Positions 26,198 through 36,228 of a stretch of 64,000 nucleotides of DNA are shown one piece after another. This stretch comes from an uncultured Clostridia bacterium (GTDB lineage Bacteria; Bacillota; Clostridia; Peptostreptococcales; Anaerovoracaceae). A program made the position numbers and the translations under genes. The notes under the pieces were generated by a model. The model had not been told where the DNA came from and ran no database searches. It saw nothing but the letters and a program-made list of their open reading frames with translations. The stretch covers positions 1 through 64,000 of the forward strand of contig CALWPQ010000021.1 of the NCBI GenBank assembly GCA_944383465.1. Direction: 5' to 3'. Within the stretch, counting starts at the first letter, position 1. Each line of letters starts with the position of its first letter.

Positions 26198-27425
26198 GGC
26201 ATTCAGAGCGATAAGACCGAGAACGGAATATGCGGGAAGGGTTATTTCACTTCCGTATGATGTTATGAACAGAGAGGAAGCGAAAAGGATGGCAGAGGAC
26301 AATCCTTACAGCTTCCTTCATATTTGCAGAGCCGAGATAGATATGCCGGAGGAAACAGACCCGTATGCGGCGGCAGTGTATGAAAAAGCGCGCAAAAATA
26401 TTGAGGAATATATTGAGCGCGGAGTTTTTTTTCGTGAAGAAAAGCCGATGCTTTACATATACAGAGAGATAATGAACGGAAATATGCAGACGGGAATAGT
26501 CGGCTGCGTAGCTGCTGATGAATATAGAGACGGTATAATAAAGAAGCATGAATTGACTCGTCTCGATAAAGAGATAGACCGTATAAATCATTTCGATGTG
26601 TGCGGGGCTGACACCGAGCCTGTATTTCTTACTTACAGAGATGATGAGCGTATAACTTGTATTGTGAACACTTGGGCAGACGAGCATACGCCGGAATACG
26701 ATGTTACGGCAGATGGCGGCGTAAGGCACATACTGTGGAAGATAGATGATGAAAATAAGATTGCAGAAATTACTGATTTATTCGAGGAAATAAAATCTCT
26801 TTACATAGCGGACGGTCATCATAGAAGTGCGTCGGCATATAAGGTGGCGCTCAAGAGGCGCGAGGAAAATCCGGGATTTACAGGAGATGAAGAATTTAAT
26901 TTTTTTATGGCAGCAGTATTTCCTGCGGGTGATCTTAAAATATTCGATTATAACCGCGTTGTCAGGGATTTAAATGGGCTTTCTAAGGAGCAATTTATCG
27001 AAGCTGTGAGAAATGCCGGCTTTAAGGTGATAAGATTAGGAAGAGAGGCTGCTCATCCGCGCGCAAGTCATGTATTTACAATGTACCTTGACGGTATTTG
27101 GTATGAGCTTGAGGCGCTGGACGAGATTATACCAGGCGATGTTATCGGTGCGCTTGATGTGTCGATATTGCAGGAAAGAGTTTTAGCACCGATCCTGGGA
27201 ATTGACGATCCGCGTGCAGACGATAGAATCGACTTTGTAGGTGGTGTGCGCGGTCTTGCGGAGCTTGAAAGAAGATGCGGCGAGGATATGAAAGTCGCTT
27301 TCACCGTTTATCCGGTAGATATTTCCAAGCTTATGAGTGTTGCAGACGCCGGACTTATTATGCCGCCTAAATCGACATGGTTTGAGCCTAAGCTCGCAAG
27401 CGGACTTTTTATGCATGAGCTGTAA
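26184..27425 (+). CDS. DUF1015 family protein
   Basis: A 413-residue soluble protein of family length. Features are RAIRPRTEYAGRVISLPYDVMNREEA at the N-terminus, the central IADGHHRSASAYKVAL, which recalls the GHHR-type nucleotide motif of ParB/Srx-like folds, and a C-terminal FVGGVRGLAELERR with PPKSTWFEPKLASGLFMH. The start is GTG, 8 bases after GGAGGT inside cmk. Function is not established; in Clostridia it is often found close to serine metabolism genes, which is not the case here. Confidence 0.9.
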   Translation: MALIRAFRAIRPRTEYAGRVISLPYDVMNREEAKRMAEDNPYSFLHICRAEIDMPEETDPYAAAVYEKARKNIEEYIERGVFFREEKPMLYIYREIMNGNMQTGIVGCVAADEYRDGIIKKHELTRLDKEIDRINHFDVCGADTEPVFLTYRDDERITCIVNTWADEHTPEYDVTADGGVRHILWKIDDENKIAEITDLFEEIKSLYIADGHHRSASAYKVALKRREENPGFTGDEEFNFFMAAVFPAGDLKIFDYNRVVRDLNGLSKEQFIEAVRNAGFKVIRLGREAAHPRASHVFTMYLDGIWYELEALDEIIPGDVIGALDVSILQERVLAPILGIDDPRADDRIDFVGGVRGLAELERRCGEDMKVAFTVYPVDISKLMSVADAGLIMPPKSTWFEPKLASGLFMHEL

Positions 27426-27502
27426 GTTAAATGGAGCTCTTAACGGCAATCGGATAAGCAGAATTTTAGGAAACTGAAGTGATTTTGCGAGAATGCTGAA
27501 TA

Positions 27503-27547
27503 AGCGCCTTTCTGTATGGAGAAAATCCGTATAGGAGGGCGTTTTTG
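27503..27547 (+). terminator. Terminator-like hairpin that carries the next gene's ribosome site
   Basis: Positions 27505-27520 pair with 27526-27541 (about 16 bp, four G-U wobbles, GAAAA loop), followed by TTTTT. The 3' arm contains AGGAGGG (27533-27539), which is the Shine-Dalgarno of the gene starting at 27550. It may end the cmk-DUF1015 transcript and also limit translation of the PBP gene on read-through RNA. Confidence 0.7.
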
Positions 27548-27549
27548 TT

Positions 27550-29190
27550 ATGGATAAAAAGCGTGGGAGAATTTTTTTGATACTTGTATTTGTGATCGCG
27601 TTAGCGCTTGCGGGTAGATTGTTTTATATACAGATACTCGGTTTTGATGAGCTTTCGGCCGCTGCGGCAGTGCAGCAGCAGGTGACTATTATCGGATTGG
27701 ACAGGCGCGGGACGATATACGACAGGAATATGACGCCGCTCACGGGAGGCAGCACAGAATATGTATATCTGACGCATAAAAGCCATATCGACAGCGAATT
27801 TTACGAGATAATGGATGGACTTGGCGCCAGGGGACGCGGCAGTGCGAGCAGTGAATACGCGGTGTATGCTTCAGACACGTACGATAAAGATACTGCCGAT
27901 TTGCTTGCAGAAAAATACCTGACATATATAATAGAAGCTTCAAAGCGGTATGATGAAGCGCAGACAGCTGCGCATGTAATCGGATATGTTAACACTTATG
28001 ACAATAAGGGAATAAGCGGTATAGAATACGAGCTTAACGATATTTTGAGCGCGCCGCGGGGAAGGATATATGCTGTTGCAGACCGGGACGGCGCGTTTCT
28101 TCCGGGAATGCCCTTAAGAGAAGAGAATGCTGATGGAGAAAGCGGTGCTTCAGGTAATATTGTGCTGACACTCGATTCAAAGATTCAGGAGATTGCGGAA
28201 AATGCGCTTTCGGAAAGCGATAAGAATGGAGCTGTAGTAATACTTGATGCCAAAACGGGAGAAATTCTTGCGATTGCATCGACTCCTGTCTATAATCCCA
28301 ATAGTGTAAAGGATTACATTGAGTCTGGGGATAACGAGCTGGTTAACAAATGTACGCAGGGTGAGTATCCACCGGGTTCGATATTTAAGATTGTCGTGAC
28401 GGCAGCGGCACTCGAAAATGAAACGAGGGATAAAGACGGGCGCCTTGTAGATAAGAACACGATGTTTCACTGTACAGGAAAGGAAAAGCTTTCAGGAATT
28501 GAAATAGGATGTTCGACGGGAGGAAAGGATGGACACGGAGACATAAGTCTCGAGCAGGCCTTTGCTTATTCATGCAACTGCGCTTTTATACAGCTCGGAA
28601 AGCTGACCGGCAGTGAAAATATCATAGATATGGCAGAGAAGCTTGGGCTCGGTGAAGCGCCGATTTCTGATCTTCCCAGTGTCAGGCGTGGCAATGTAAC
28701 AACTTTAGAAAATGCAGTAGGCGACGGTATAGGCAATCTTTCGATAGGGCAGGGTGAAATGCTTGTTACACCGCTGCAAGTGGCGCGTCTTACAAACATA
28801 ATAGCAAGGCGCGGGAATGATGTAGAGCTTTCGCTGATAAAGAACGCAGATGAAATTATGACAAGTGCAGGCGGCAGTTTTGCTCAGCGCAGAGTAGATG
28901 CAAACGTAATATCTAAAGAAACTGCGGAAGAGATAACGCATATGATGAGACAAACGGTAATTTACGGTACTGCGCGCGGCACCGGCAGCAATTTTGAAGC
29001 TGCGGGCAAGACGGGATCTGCGGAAACGGGCACTTATGAAGGAGCGCCTGTTCACGGATGGTTTACCGGATTTTTCCCGGCATCAGATCCCAAGTATACG
29101 ATAACAGTATTCGTAGAAAACGGACGCTCTGGAAGAGCGTCCGCAGTACCCATTTTTGAAAAAATCGCAGCAGAAATCGAAAGCTTGTGA
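27550..29190 (+). CDS. Class B penicillin-binding protein (transpeptidase)
   Basis: A 546-residue protein: N-terminal membrane anchor (about 8-25), dimerisation domain with LDRRGTIYDRN, and a transpeptidase domain with the three active-site motifs S277-I-F-K (in YPPGSIFK), SCN (in YSCNCAF) and KTGS (in AGKTGSAETG). The serine enzyme cross-links peptidoglycan. It is shorter than SpoVD or Pbp2B, has no PASTA domain and resembles small PBP2/PbpA-type proteins of Clostridia. It is monocistronic, with its ribosome site inside the hairpin at 27503-27547. Confidence 0.92.
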   Translation: MDKKRGRIFLILVFVIALALAGRLFYIQILGFDELSAAAAVQQQVTIIGLDRRGTIYDRNMTPLTGGSTEYVYLTHKSHIDSEFYEIMDGLGARGRGSASSEYAVYASDTYDKDTADLLAEKYLTYIIEASKRYDEAQTAAHVIGYVNTYDNKGISGIEYELNDILSAPRGRIYAVADRDGAFLPGMPLREENADGESGASGNIVLTLDSKIQEIAENALSESDKNGAVVILDAKTGEILAIASTPVYNPNSVKDYIESGDNELVNKCTQGEYPPGSIFKIVVTAAALENETRDKDGRLVDKNTMFHCTGKEKLSGIEIGCSTGGKDGHGDISLEQAFAYSCNCAFIQLGKLTGSENIIDMAEKLGLGEAPISDLPSVRRGNVTTLENAVGDGIGNLSIGQGEMLVTPLQVARLTNIIARRGNDVELSLIKNADEIMTSAGGSFAQRRVDANVISKETAEEITHMMRQTVIYGTARGTGSNFEAAGKTGSAETGTYEGAPVHGWFTGFFPASDPKYTITVFVENGRSGRASAVPIFEKIAAEIESL

Positions 29191-29226
29191 TAATAACGGC
29201 ACTGAGCACATGAGGTGTTATTATTT
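29190..29226. terminator. Weak bidirectional hairpin between convergent genes
   Basis: ATAATAAC (29190-29197) pairs with GTTATTAT (29217-29224), overlapping both stop codons. There is no real T run, so termination is uncertain. Confidence 0.35.
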
Positions 29227-30756
29227 GACTGCAAGATTTTTTCCTGTCATTTCGGCAGGAAGATCAAGACCCATAAGGGTAAGCAGGGTTGGCGCTATGT
29301 CGCAGAGGCAGCCGCCGTCTGCGAGTGCGCTCGGATTTTCTGCAATGTGCACGAGCGGAACGGGATTTGTTGAATGCGACGTGACGACGTTTCCGTTATC
29401 ATCAAGCATCTTGTCGGCATTTCCGTGGTCGGCAGTTAAGAGTATCTGGCCGCCGTGCTTGAGGATTATGTCCGCGATGCGTTTTACGCAGTTATCGAGC
29501 GCTTCCACGGCGCTTACGGCCGCTGCCATTATGCCAGTGTGTCCTACCATATCGGCATTGGCAAAATTGAGTATTATGAGATCGTATTTGTCTTCATTTA
29601 TCTTTTCGATAACAGTGTCTGTAACTTCGTAAGCACTCATTTCGGGTTTGAGATCGTATGTCGCAACTTTCGGTGACGGTATGAGCACACGGTCTTCGTT
29701 TCTGTTTGGCGCTTCAACACCGCCATTGAAGAAAAATGTCACATGTGCGTATTTTTCCGTTTCAGCTATGCGAAGCTGGGTGAGACCGAGCTTTGCGACG
29801 TATTCTCCCAGCGTATTGGTTAAATTTTCCGGCGGAAATGCAATTTTCACATTTGGCATTTCCGCTTCGTACTGCGTCATGCATACATAGAATAAATTAG
29901 AAGGACGCTTTACACGCGTGAAGCCGTCGAAATTATCAGCTGTGAGTGCGCGCGTTATTTCGCGGGCTCTGTCTGGTCTGAAATTGTACATTATTACGGA
30001 ATCGCCGTCATTTATGCCACAAAAATCACCGTCAATAATCGTAGGCTGCACAAATTCATCGTTTTCACCGCGTAAATAAGCATTGCTGACAGCATCAAGG
30101 GCAGTCGCTGCATATTCGCCTATGCAGCGCGTTATAGCGTCATAAGCGAGAGACACGCGTTCCCAGCGTTTGTCTCTGTCCATAGCGTAGTAGCGTCCCG
30201 AAACTGTAGCTATTTGTCCGAGACCGATTTCATTCATATAGGAAGAAAGTTCGCTTATATATTTTTCTGCGCAGCATGGGGGAACATCGCGCCCGTCAAG
30301 AAAACAGTGTACGTAAAGCCTTTCCACACCTTCTGTCTTGGCCATTTTTATGAGTGCCAAAAGATGCTCTATGTGGCTGTGGACACCGCCATCAGACAGA
30401 AGTCCGAGAAGGTGCAGAGATTTAGAGCTGCTTTCTGATGCATTTTTCATCGCGGCGAGCAGTACTTCGTTTTTAAAGAAAGTGCCGTCTGCGATTTTCT
30501 TTGTTATTTTCGTAAGTTCCTGATAGACTATGCGCCCTGCGCCAATGTTGAGGTGGCCGACCTCGGAATTTCCCATCTGACCCGCAGGGAGTCCTACGGC
30601 AAGACCGCTCGCATCGAGCTGTGTATGCGGGTATGAGGCGAATATTTTGTCGAGGTTGGGGGTGTCTGCCGCGGCGATAGCGTTGCCGCGGGTATTTTCA
30701 TTGATACCGAAACCATCGAGTATCATAAGCATTGTAGGTTTGGGAAAACTGTTCAT
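29221..30756 (-). CDS. gpmI: 2,3-bisphosphoglycerate-independent phosphoglycerate mutase
   Basis: A 511-residue alkaline-phosphatase-fold enzyme with LMILDGFGINEN, the phosphoserine site MGNSEVGHLNIGAGRIVYQ, FLDGRDVPP, and the C-terminal metal site LTADHGNADKM with DH. It interconverts 3- and 2-phosphoglycerate using two Mn2+ ions. Length is normal. It stands alone, convergent with the PBP gene and divergent from the flippase gene. No other glycolytic gene is nearby. Confidence 0.97.
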   Translation of the reverse strand: MNSFPKPTMLMILDGFGINENTRGNAIAAADTPNLDKIFASYPHTQLDASGLAVGLPAGQMGNSEVGHLNIGAGRIVYQELTKITKKIADGTFFKNEVLLAAMKNASESSSKSLHLLGLLSDGGVHSHIEHLLALIKMAKTEGVERLYVHCFLDGRDVPPCCAEKYISELSSYMNEIGLGQIATVSGRYYAMDRDKRWERVSLAYDAITRCIGEYAATALDAVSNAYLRGENDEFVQPTIIDGDFCGINDGDSVIMYNFRPDRAREITRALTADNFDGFTRVKRPSNLFYVCMTQYEAEMPNVKIAFPPENLTNTLGEYVAKLGLTQLRIAETEKYAHVTFFFNGGVEAPNRNEDRVLIPSPKVATYDLKPEMSAYEVTDTVIEKINEDKYDLIILNFANADMVGHTGIMAAAVSAVEALDNCVKRIADIILKHGGQILLTADHGNADKMLDDNGNVVTSHSTNPVPLVHIAENPSALADGGCLCDIAPTLLTLMGLDLPAEMTGKNLAVK

Positions 30757-30904
30757 AATTCACTCCGTTTATATTTAGTTGTTGTTAAAAAACAGACTTT
30801 AAATGTAATTATTTATCATTAAAATTATACCACAAACCGAGCCTGTATGTTATACTTATATAAAAGATTTCTAATGACAAAGAAAGTGCAGAGCAAAGAA
30901 AATT

Positions 30905-32506
30905 ATGGGTAATATGGGAAAAAAATCATTTTTGAAGGGAGCGGCAATACTGGGTATTGCCGGACTTTTGACACAGGTGCTGGGCGCAGTTTTCAGAATA
31001 CCGATTGCTAATATAATAGGAACGGACGGTATGGCATATTACAGCGCCGCATATACGATATACGTTTTTCTGCTCGTTTTTTCAACAAATGGCGCGCCGG
31101 CGGCTATTTCTAAAATGACATCTGAACGTCTTGCATTTGGAAAATACAAAGAGGCACACAGAGTTTTTAAGCTTTCATTTATATTTATGGCTGTGTTCGG
31201 AGCGGTTCTTTTTTGCATCGTCTTTTTCGGCGGCAGATTTATAGTGGAGGCGATGAGCAATCCGGGAGCGTACTACGCGCTGCTTTCAATAGCACCGGCG
31301 CTTCTTCTGGTGCCGCTTATGTCGGTGTACCGCGGATATTTTCAAGGTATGCAGGAAATGATGCCGACAGCCGTTTCACAGATAGCGGAACAAGGTGTGC
31401 GCGTTGCAGCCGGCATAGCACTTGCGATAGCGCTTATGCCGCGCGGAGCGGAGCTTGCGGCAGCGGGTGCCGCCGGTGGAGGCAGTATAGGACCGATAAT
31501 CGGAATAATTGTGCTCGTCATTATATACGCAGCTAACAGAAAGCGCATAGCAGCTGATACTCATACGGAAAAAGAATCTGCTGCCAGTATAATCAAAACG
31601 CTGGCGATGATAGCGATACCTATCACAATCGGTGTGTCTATACAGCCGATAATGAATCTCGGCGATACGATATTTGTAATGGAACGTTTGCAGAACGCGG
31701 CGGGATTCATAACTAAGGCGGCGGAGGATATGTTCGGAGCGCTCACCGGGTTTGCGATACCTGTAATAAATGTACCGATGGCAATGGCGCTTTCGATGGC
31801 GCTTGCAATAGTGCCCGCCGTATCAGCGGCGAACAGCATCGGTGATAGAGTTGAGCTTGAAAGTAATATAAAGCTTGGATTCAGAACGGCGATGATAATA
31901 GGTGTCCCTTGCAGTTTTGGACTTATGTGCCTTGCGGAGCCTGTGATCAGGCTGTTGTTCCCGATGCAGACGGAAAGCGCACCTACGGCAGCAAATTGCC
32001 TTTTCATATTGTCTTGCGGGATCGTATTCCTATGCATAGCACAGACTATGGCAGGTATACTTCAGGGTATCGGTAAAGTGTCGCTTGCAGTATACGGCAT
32101 ATTAGCAGGATTTGCAGTTAAATGCGTATTTACATATATTTTGGCTGGTATAGATGAGCTTAATGTATCGGGTGCAGCTATAGCGACGCTCACCGGTTAT
32201 ATCGTGATTGCTCTCGTAAATTTTGCAGCTGTAAAAAGGAGTACGAATATTAAAATAGATATAAGGCTTTCTGTAGTAAAGCCGGTTGTTTCGGGTCTCA
32301 TTATGAGTATTTTTGTACTTGCAGTTTACAGGCTGTGCGTGGGCGTACTGGGAAACAGTATTACAACAATTCTTGCCGTTGCGGTCGGTGCGTGTGTGTA
32401 CGGTATCGTGCTCATAAAGATAAAGGGTATTACAGCGGATGAAATAGAAAAGCTGCCTAAGGGCAGACTGCTCACTTCACTCCTGCGCAAGGTGAAGCTG
32501 ATATAG
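30905..32506 (+). CDS. SpoVB-like polysaccharide flippase (MOP/PST superfamily)
   Basis: A 533-residue membrane protein with about 14 helices and the PST/MviN mark KKSFLKGAAILGIAGLLTQVLGAVFRIPIANIIGTDGMAYY. The family includes SpoVB and YtgP/MurJ-type lipid-linked sugar flippases. SpoVB is needed for spore cortex; MurJ-type members move lipid II. Which of these this is cannot be decided from the sequence. An ATG 9 bases into the frame is an alternative start. The helicase gene addA follows 40 bases downstream. Confidence 0.88.
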   Translation: MGNMGKKSFLKGAAILGIAGLLTQVLGAVFRIPIANIIGTDGMAYYSAAYTIYVFLLVFSTNGAPAAISKMTSERLAFGKYKEAHRVFKLSFIFMAVFGAVLFCIVFFGGRFIVEAMSNPGAYYALLSIAPALLLVPLMSVYRGYFQGMQEMMPTAVSQIAEQGVRVAAGIALAIALMPRGAELAAAGAAGGGSIGPIIGIIVLVIIYAANRKRIAADTHTEKESAASIIKTLAMIAIPITIGVSIQPIMNLGDTIFVMERLQNAAGFITKAAEDMFGALTGFAIPVINVPMAMALSMALAIVPAVSAANSIGDRVELESNIKLGFRTAMIIGVPCSFGLMCLAEPVIRLLFPMQTESAPTAANCLFILSCGIVFLCIAQTMAGILQGIGKVSLAVYGILAGFAVKCVFTYILAGIDELNVSGAAIATLTGYIVIALVNFAAVKRSTNIKIDIRLSVVKPVVSGLIMSIFVLAVYRLCVGVLGNSITTILAVAVGACVYGIVLIKIKGITADEIEKLPKGRLLTSLLRKVKLI

Positions 32507-32546
32507 AGAATGTACAAATTCAAATTATTGCAGAGGTTATTGAATT

Positions 32547-35500
32547 ATGAAGTGGACGGACAGTCAGCGCGAAGCCATTGAATTGAGAAACAAAAATATG
32601 CTTGTGGCAGCTGCCGCGGGTTCTGGTAAAACTGCAGTGCTCGTCGAGAGAATAAAGCGTATGATTCTCGAGGAGCATATACCGCTGGATAGTTTTCTTG
32701 TGGTAACTTTTACAAATAAGGCAGCAGCCGAGATGAAAGACAAGATAATTGTTGCTTTGACTGAGGAAATAGAAAAAAATACTGCTGACTCAGCTTTCCT
32801 GCGTGCACAGTTAAACTCGGTTTACAAAGCCGATATTTGTACTTTCCATGCATTTGCGCTATCGGTGATACGAAGATATTATTATATAATAGGTGCGGAG
32901 CCGGGATTTAAGGTAAGTGATGAAGCCGAAAACAGGATAATGAAAGCAGATGCGGCGGACAGATTGTTTGCCGGGCGTTTTGACGAAGGCGCACAGGAAT
33001 TTTTTGATTTTCTCGATTGCTATTCCAAGGGACGCAGTCTCAGCGGCATAAAAAACATAATAATCGAAAGTTACGATAAGATAATGAGTGTGCCCGATCC
33101 GGACGGCTGGCTCGATAGATATATAAAAGGAAATGCGGAAAATGAAAAAACCGAAACCGGCGTAAACTCAGCTCTGACTGCCGAAAATACCGGTATAATA
33201 AGGCTGATGCTGAAGGAAATCCAAGGCAGGCTGATGAGCGCGTATCGCTGTTATGATAGTGCCGTAAATATGCTTGCGGAAAATGGACTCGATAAGCTGG
33301 CGGCAAAGGCAGAGCAAGAAGCGGAGTATGCGAAATTGCTGTTTTATGCGGCTGGCGGTACAGAAAGCGCGTTAAATAACACCAATATTGCAAGTGATGG
33401 GGGAAAAATAAAAGAGGAAGATATATATAAAATTTATAAAGAAACGGCGGGCCTCATAAACTCGCCGGTTTCAGTGCGTTTGACGGCAGGCAAGAATGAG
33501 AAAGAAGCCTACGTGCAGATAAAAGACAGTGTAAAGCTGCTGCGAAACCGGGCGTCTAAGTACATAAATGATGTGCGCGATGATTATTTTGCATATGATA
33601 TTTTGGAATATATGGGTGAGCTTGAAGCTGTAAAGCCGAGCGTTGCGTATTTATGCGGACTTATAAAGGATTTTCGCCGTCTTTATGACGAGGAAAAGAG
33701 AGAAAAGAAGGTCGTGGATTTCAGCGATATAGAGCATATGGCGCTTGCTATCCTTGATAATGAAGCGGCCGCGGAGGAGTATAGGAGAAGAATTGCCTAT
33801 ATCTTCATAGATGAGTATCAGGATTCAAACCCCGTGCAGGAGGCGCTCATAGATAAGATAAAGCGCGTAAACAATGTATTTATGGTAGGTGATGTTAAGC
33901 AGTCGATATATAAATTCAGACTTGCGGAGCCTGAGCTTTTTACGGACAAATACAATCGTTACAGGAGCGGGAATGATGAAAACAGCGTCAAGCTGGATTT
34001 GAACACTAATTTTCGCAGTAAGGCAGGAGTTATAGAAACGGTAAACAGAATATTCGGGGAGTCAATGCAGGATTATGATGAAGCTGCGGCGCTGCATATG
34101 GGTATAAGCGGTGAACATAGCGACGGATTTAAATCGGAAGTACACCTTTTGTATGATGACGATGACAGTGATATTCCTGATGAGATAGCTGAAATGGAAC
34201 TTACAGAACGCGAAGCATACATAGCAGTTGATATTATAAAAAAATCGCTCGGAAGCATGATTTATGATGTCAAGCGCGGCGATAAGAGAATGCTCGAAAA
34301 ACGCGATATAGTAATACTTATGCGCAGCGTCAAAACAGCGGGAGCTATATATCAAAAAGTGCTTTCGGAAAGCAATATAGCGTGCTATATGGATGAAAGC
34401 GACGGATACTTCGACACAATAGAGATAGATGTATTTCTCAATCTTCTCAAAATAGTTGACAATAAAAAGCGTGACACAGAGCTGATATCGGTGCTTTATT
34501 CACCTATTTTTGGCTTCAGTACGGATGAGCTTGCACAAATAAGAGCGGAGCACAGAGAGGGCTCATATTACAGTGCTTTTACGAGTTATGCTGAAAGCGG
34601 GAAGAACAATGCGCTTGCCGTAAAATGCGCCGAGGCGGAAGAGAAAATAAATTTGTTTGTATCGCAGGCACGCTCAATGCCGCTTGATGATTTTATATGG
34701 AAGCTGATGTGGGATACGGGATATTATTCGTATGCAGGGGGGCTTCCGGCAGGCAGACAGCGGCAGGCAAACCTGCGCACACTTGCGGACAGAGCGTCAG
34801 CCTTTTCTGAAGGAAGAAGCGGCAGCATATACGAATTTTTGCGTTATATAGAAAATATGAAAGAGCGCGGAGTGCAGACGGGACAGACGAGACTGCTTTC
34901 GGAAAACGATGATGTAGTGCGCATAATGACGATACATAAGAGCAAGGGGCTTGAATATCCGATGGTAATACTTGCGGGACTGGACAAGCGCTTTAATTAC
35001 AAAAAAGACAGAGGCCTTATTTCTATACACAAAGACATAGGGATAGGGCTTGAGCTTGTAAATGCGAAAGAGCATTGGCATAAAAAGACTATTCTGCAAA
35101 AACTTATATACGCTCGTACGGACAGAGAATTTGCTGATGAAGAGCTGAGAATACTCTATGTAGGCTGTACGCGCGCAATGGACAAGCTGGTGCTGCTTGG
35201 GAGCACGAGAAAAAAGAAAGAGCAGCTTGAAATTTATAAGTATATGTCGTCGATAAAGGACATAATGTCAGCATCTTCTTATCTTGATATAGTACTGCCT
35301 GCGATAGCAGGCGAGACAAAGCTTGTGCTGCATAGTGCGGGAGAGCTTGCAGATATGGCTTATACTGCAGATGAGGCTGCCGATTTTATAGGCAGGCTTG
35401 TAAGCAGTAAGCCGAGAATTGATGCGGAAAGTTTATATGCAGAAATAGACAGACGGCTTTCCTATGAATACCCATATGTAAAAGAGCTTGCTATGAAATC

Positions 35501-36206
35501 AAAGTACAGCGTTACAGAGCTTGCATCTGATAAAGAGGAAGGCGGCAACAGAGATGAGAGTTCAGGGCTTGCAGTGCCGCTTTTTATGGAAAGAGGCAGA
35601 AAACTGAGCGCGGCGGAAATAGGAACACTGTATCACAGCGTCATAGAGCACATAGATTTTAAAAGGATATCAGGAATGATGAAAAGTGGTGATATAAACA
35701 GAAAGGCGACGGATAGAACAGCTGCAGAGGTTGATATGGATGAAGCTATTTCTTATATATCACAGCTTATAGCGGATATGACGCAAAAGGATATCCTTTT
35801 GGCGGAGGAAGCAGAGGCCATCGACACGGAAAAGATTATACTGCTTGTAAATTCCGATATTGGAAAGCGTATGGCGGATGCCGCCTCGCGCGGAACGCTC
35901 GAACGCGAAGTACCGTTTACTATGAAAAAGAGAATTGCAGACGAAAGCGAAGAGAGTGCGGAAGTGTTAGTGCAGGGTATTATAGACTGTATGTTTACGG
36001 AAAAAAACGAAGACGGAAGCGATTCGTATATCATAGTGGATTACAAGACGAGCTATGCAAAGGGAGAAGAAGGCGAAGCGCATATCAGAGAAAAGTATGC
36101 AAAGCAGATAGAGCTTTATAAAGAGGCTGTGCGGAAGACGCGCAGTGCGGAAGTATCGGAAGCATACCTGTGGCTGATACTGCGCGGCAAGGCTATTGCG
36201 ATGTAA
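32547..36206 (+). CDS. addA: ATP-dependent helicase/nuclease subunit A
   Basis: A 1219-residue UvrD-like helicase fused to a RecB-family nuclease. Seen: Walker A AAAAGSGKT (21-29), AAAEMKDKI, DFSDIEHMA, Walker B IFIDEYQDSNPVQ, LNTNFRSKAGV, VRIMTIHKSKGLEYPMV, LYVGCTRAMDKL and, near the end, the nuclease motif QGIIDCMF...YIIVDYKTS. AddA acts with AddB to process double-strand breaks for recombination. The usual addB gene is not upstream; the neighbour is the flippase. Full length, so probably functional, with AddB presumably encoded elsewhere. Confidence 0.95.
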   Translation: MKWTDSQREAIELRNKNMLVAAAAGSGKTAVLVERIKRMILEEHIPLDSFLVVTFTNKAAAEMKDKIIVALTEEIEKNTADSAFLRAQLNSVYKADICTFHAFALSVIRRYYYIIGAEPGFKVSDEAENRIMKADAADRLFAGRFDEGAQEFFDFLDCYSKGRSLSGIKNIIIESYDKIMSVPDPDGWLDRYIKGNAENEKTETGVNSALTAENTGIIRLMLKEIQGRLMSAYRCYDSAVNMLAENGLDKLAAKAEQEAEYAKLLFYAAGGTESALNNTNIASDGGKIKEEDIYKIYKETAGLINSPVSVRLTAGKNEKEAYVQIKDSVKLLRNRASKYINDVRDDYFAYDILEYMGELEAVKPSVAYLCGLIKDFRRLYDEEKREKKVVDFSDIEHMALAILDNEAAAEEYRRRIAYIFIDEYQDSNPVQEALIDKIKRVNNVFMVGDVKQSIYKFRLAEPELFTDKYNRYRSGNDENSVKLDLNTNFRSKAGVIETVNRIFGESMQDYDEAAALHMGISGEHSDGFKSEVHLLYDDDDSDIPDEIAEMELTEREAYIAVDIIKKSLGSMIYDVKRGDKRMLEKRDIVILMRSVKTAGAIYQKVLSESNIACYMDESDGYFDTIEIDVFLNLLKIVDNKKRDTELISVLYSPIFGFSTDELAQIRAEHREGSYYSAFTSYAESGKNNALAVKCAEAEEKINLFVSQARSMPLDDFIWKLMWDTGYYSYAGGLPAGRQRQANLRTLADRASAFSEGRSGSIYEFLRYIENMKERGVQTGQTRLLSENDDVVRIMTIHKSKGLEYPMVILAGLDKRFNYKKDRGLISIHKDIGIGLELVNAKEHWHKKTILQKLIYARTDREFADEELRILYVGCTRAMDKLVLLGSTRKKKEQLEIYKYMSSIKDIMSASSYLDIVLPAIAGETKLVLHSAGELADMAYTADEAADFIGRLVSSKPRIDAESLYAEIDRRLSYEYPYVKELAMKSKYSVTELASDKEEGGNRDESSGLAVPLFMERGRKLSAAEIGTLYHSVIEHIDFKRISGMMKSGDINRKATDRTAAEVDMDEAISYISQLIADMTQKDILLAEEAEAIDTEKIILLVNSDIGKRMADAASRGTLEREVPFTMKKRIADESEESAEVLVQGIIDCMFTEKNEDGSDSYIIVDYKTSYAKGEEGEAHIREKYAKQIELYKEAVRKTRSAEVSEAYLWLILRGKAIAM

Positions 36207-36228
36207 AGATTGAAGGAGGAGATTTATT

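Noticed and set aside
29221..30756. Several + strand frames opposite gpmI
   Set aside because: They are shadows of a complete, well-conserved enzyme gene and lack ribosome sites.
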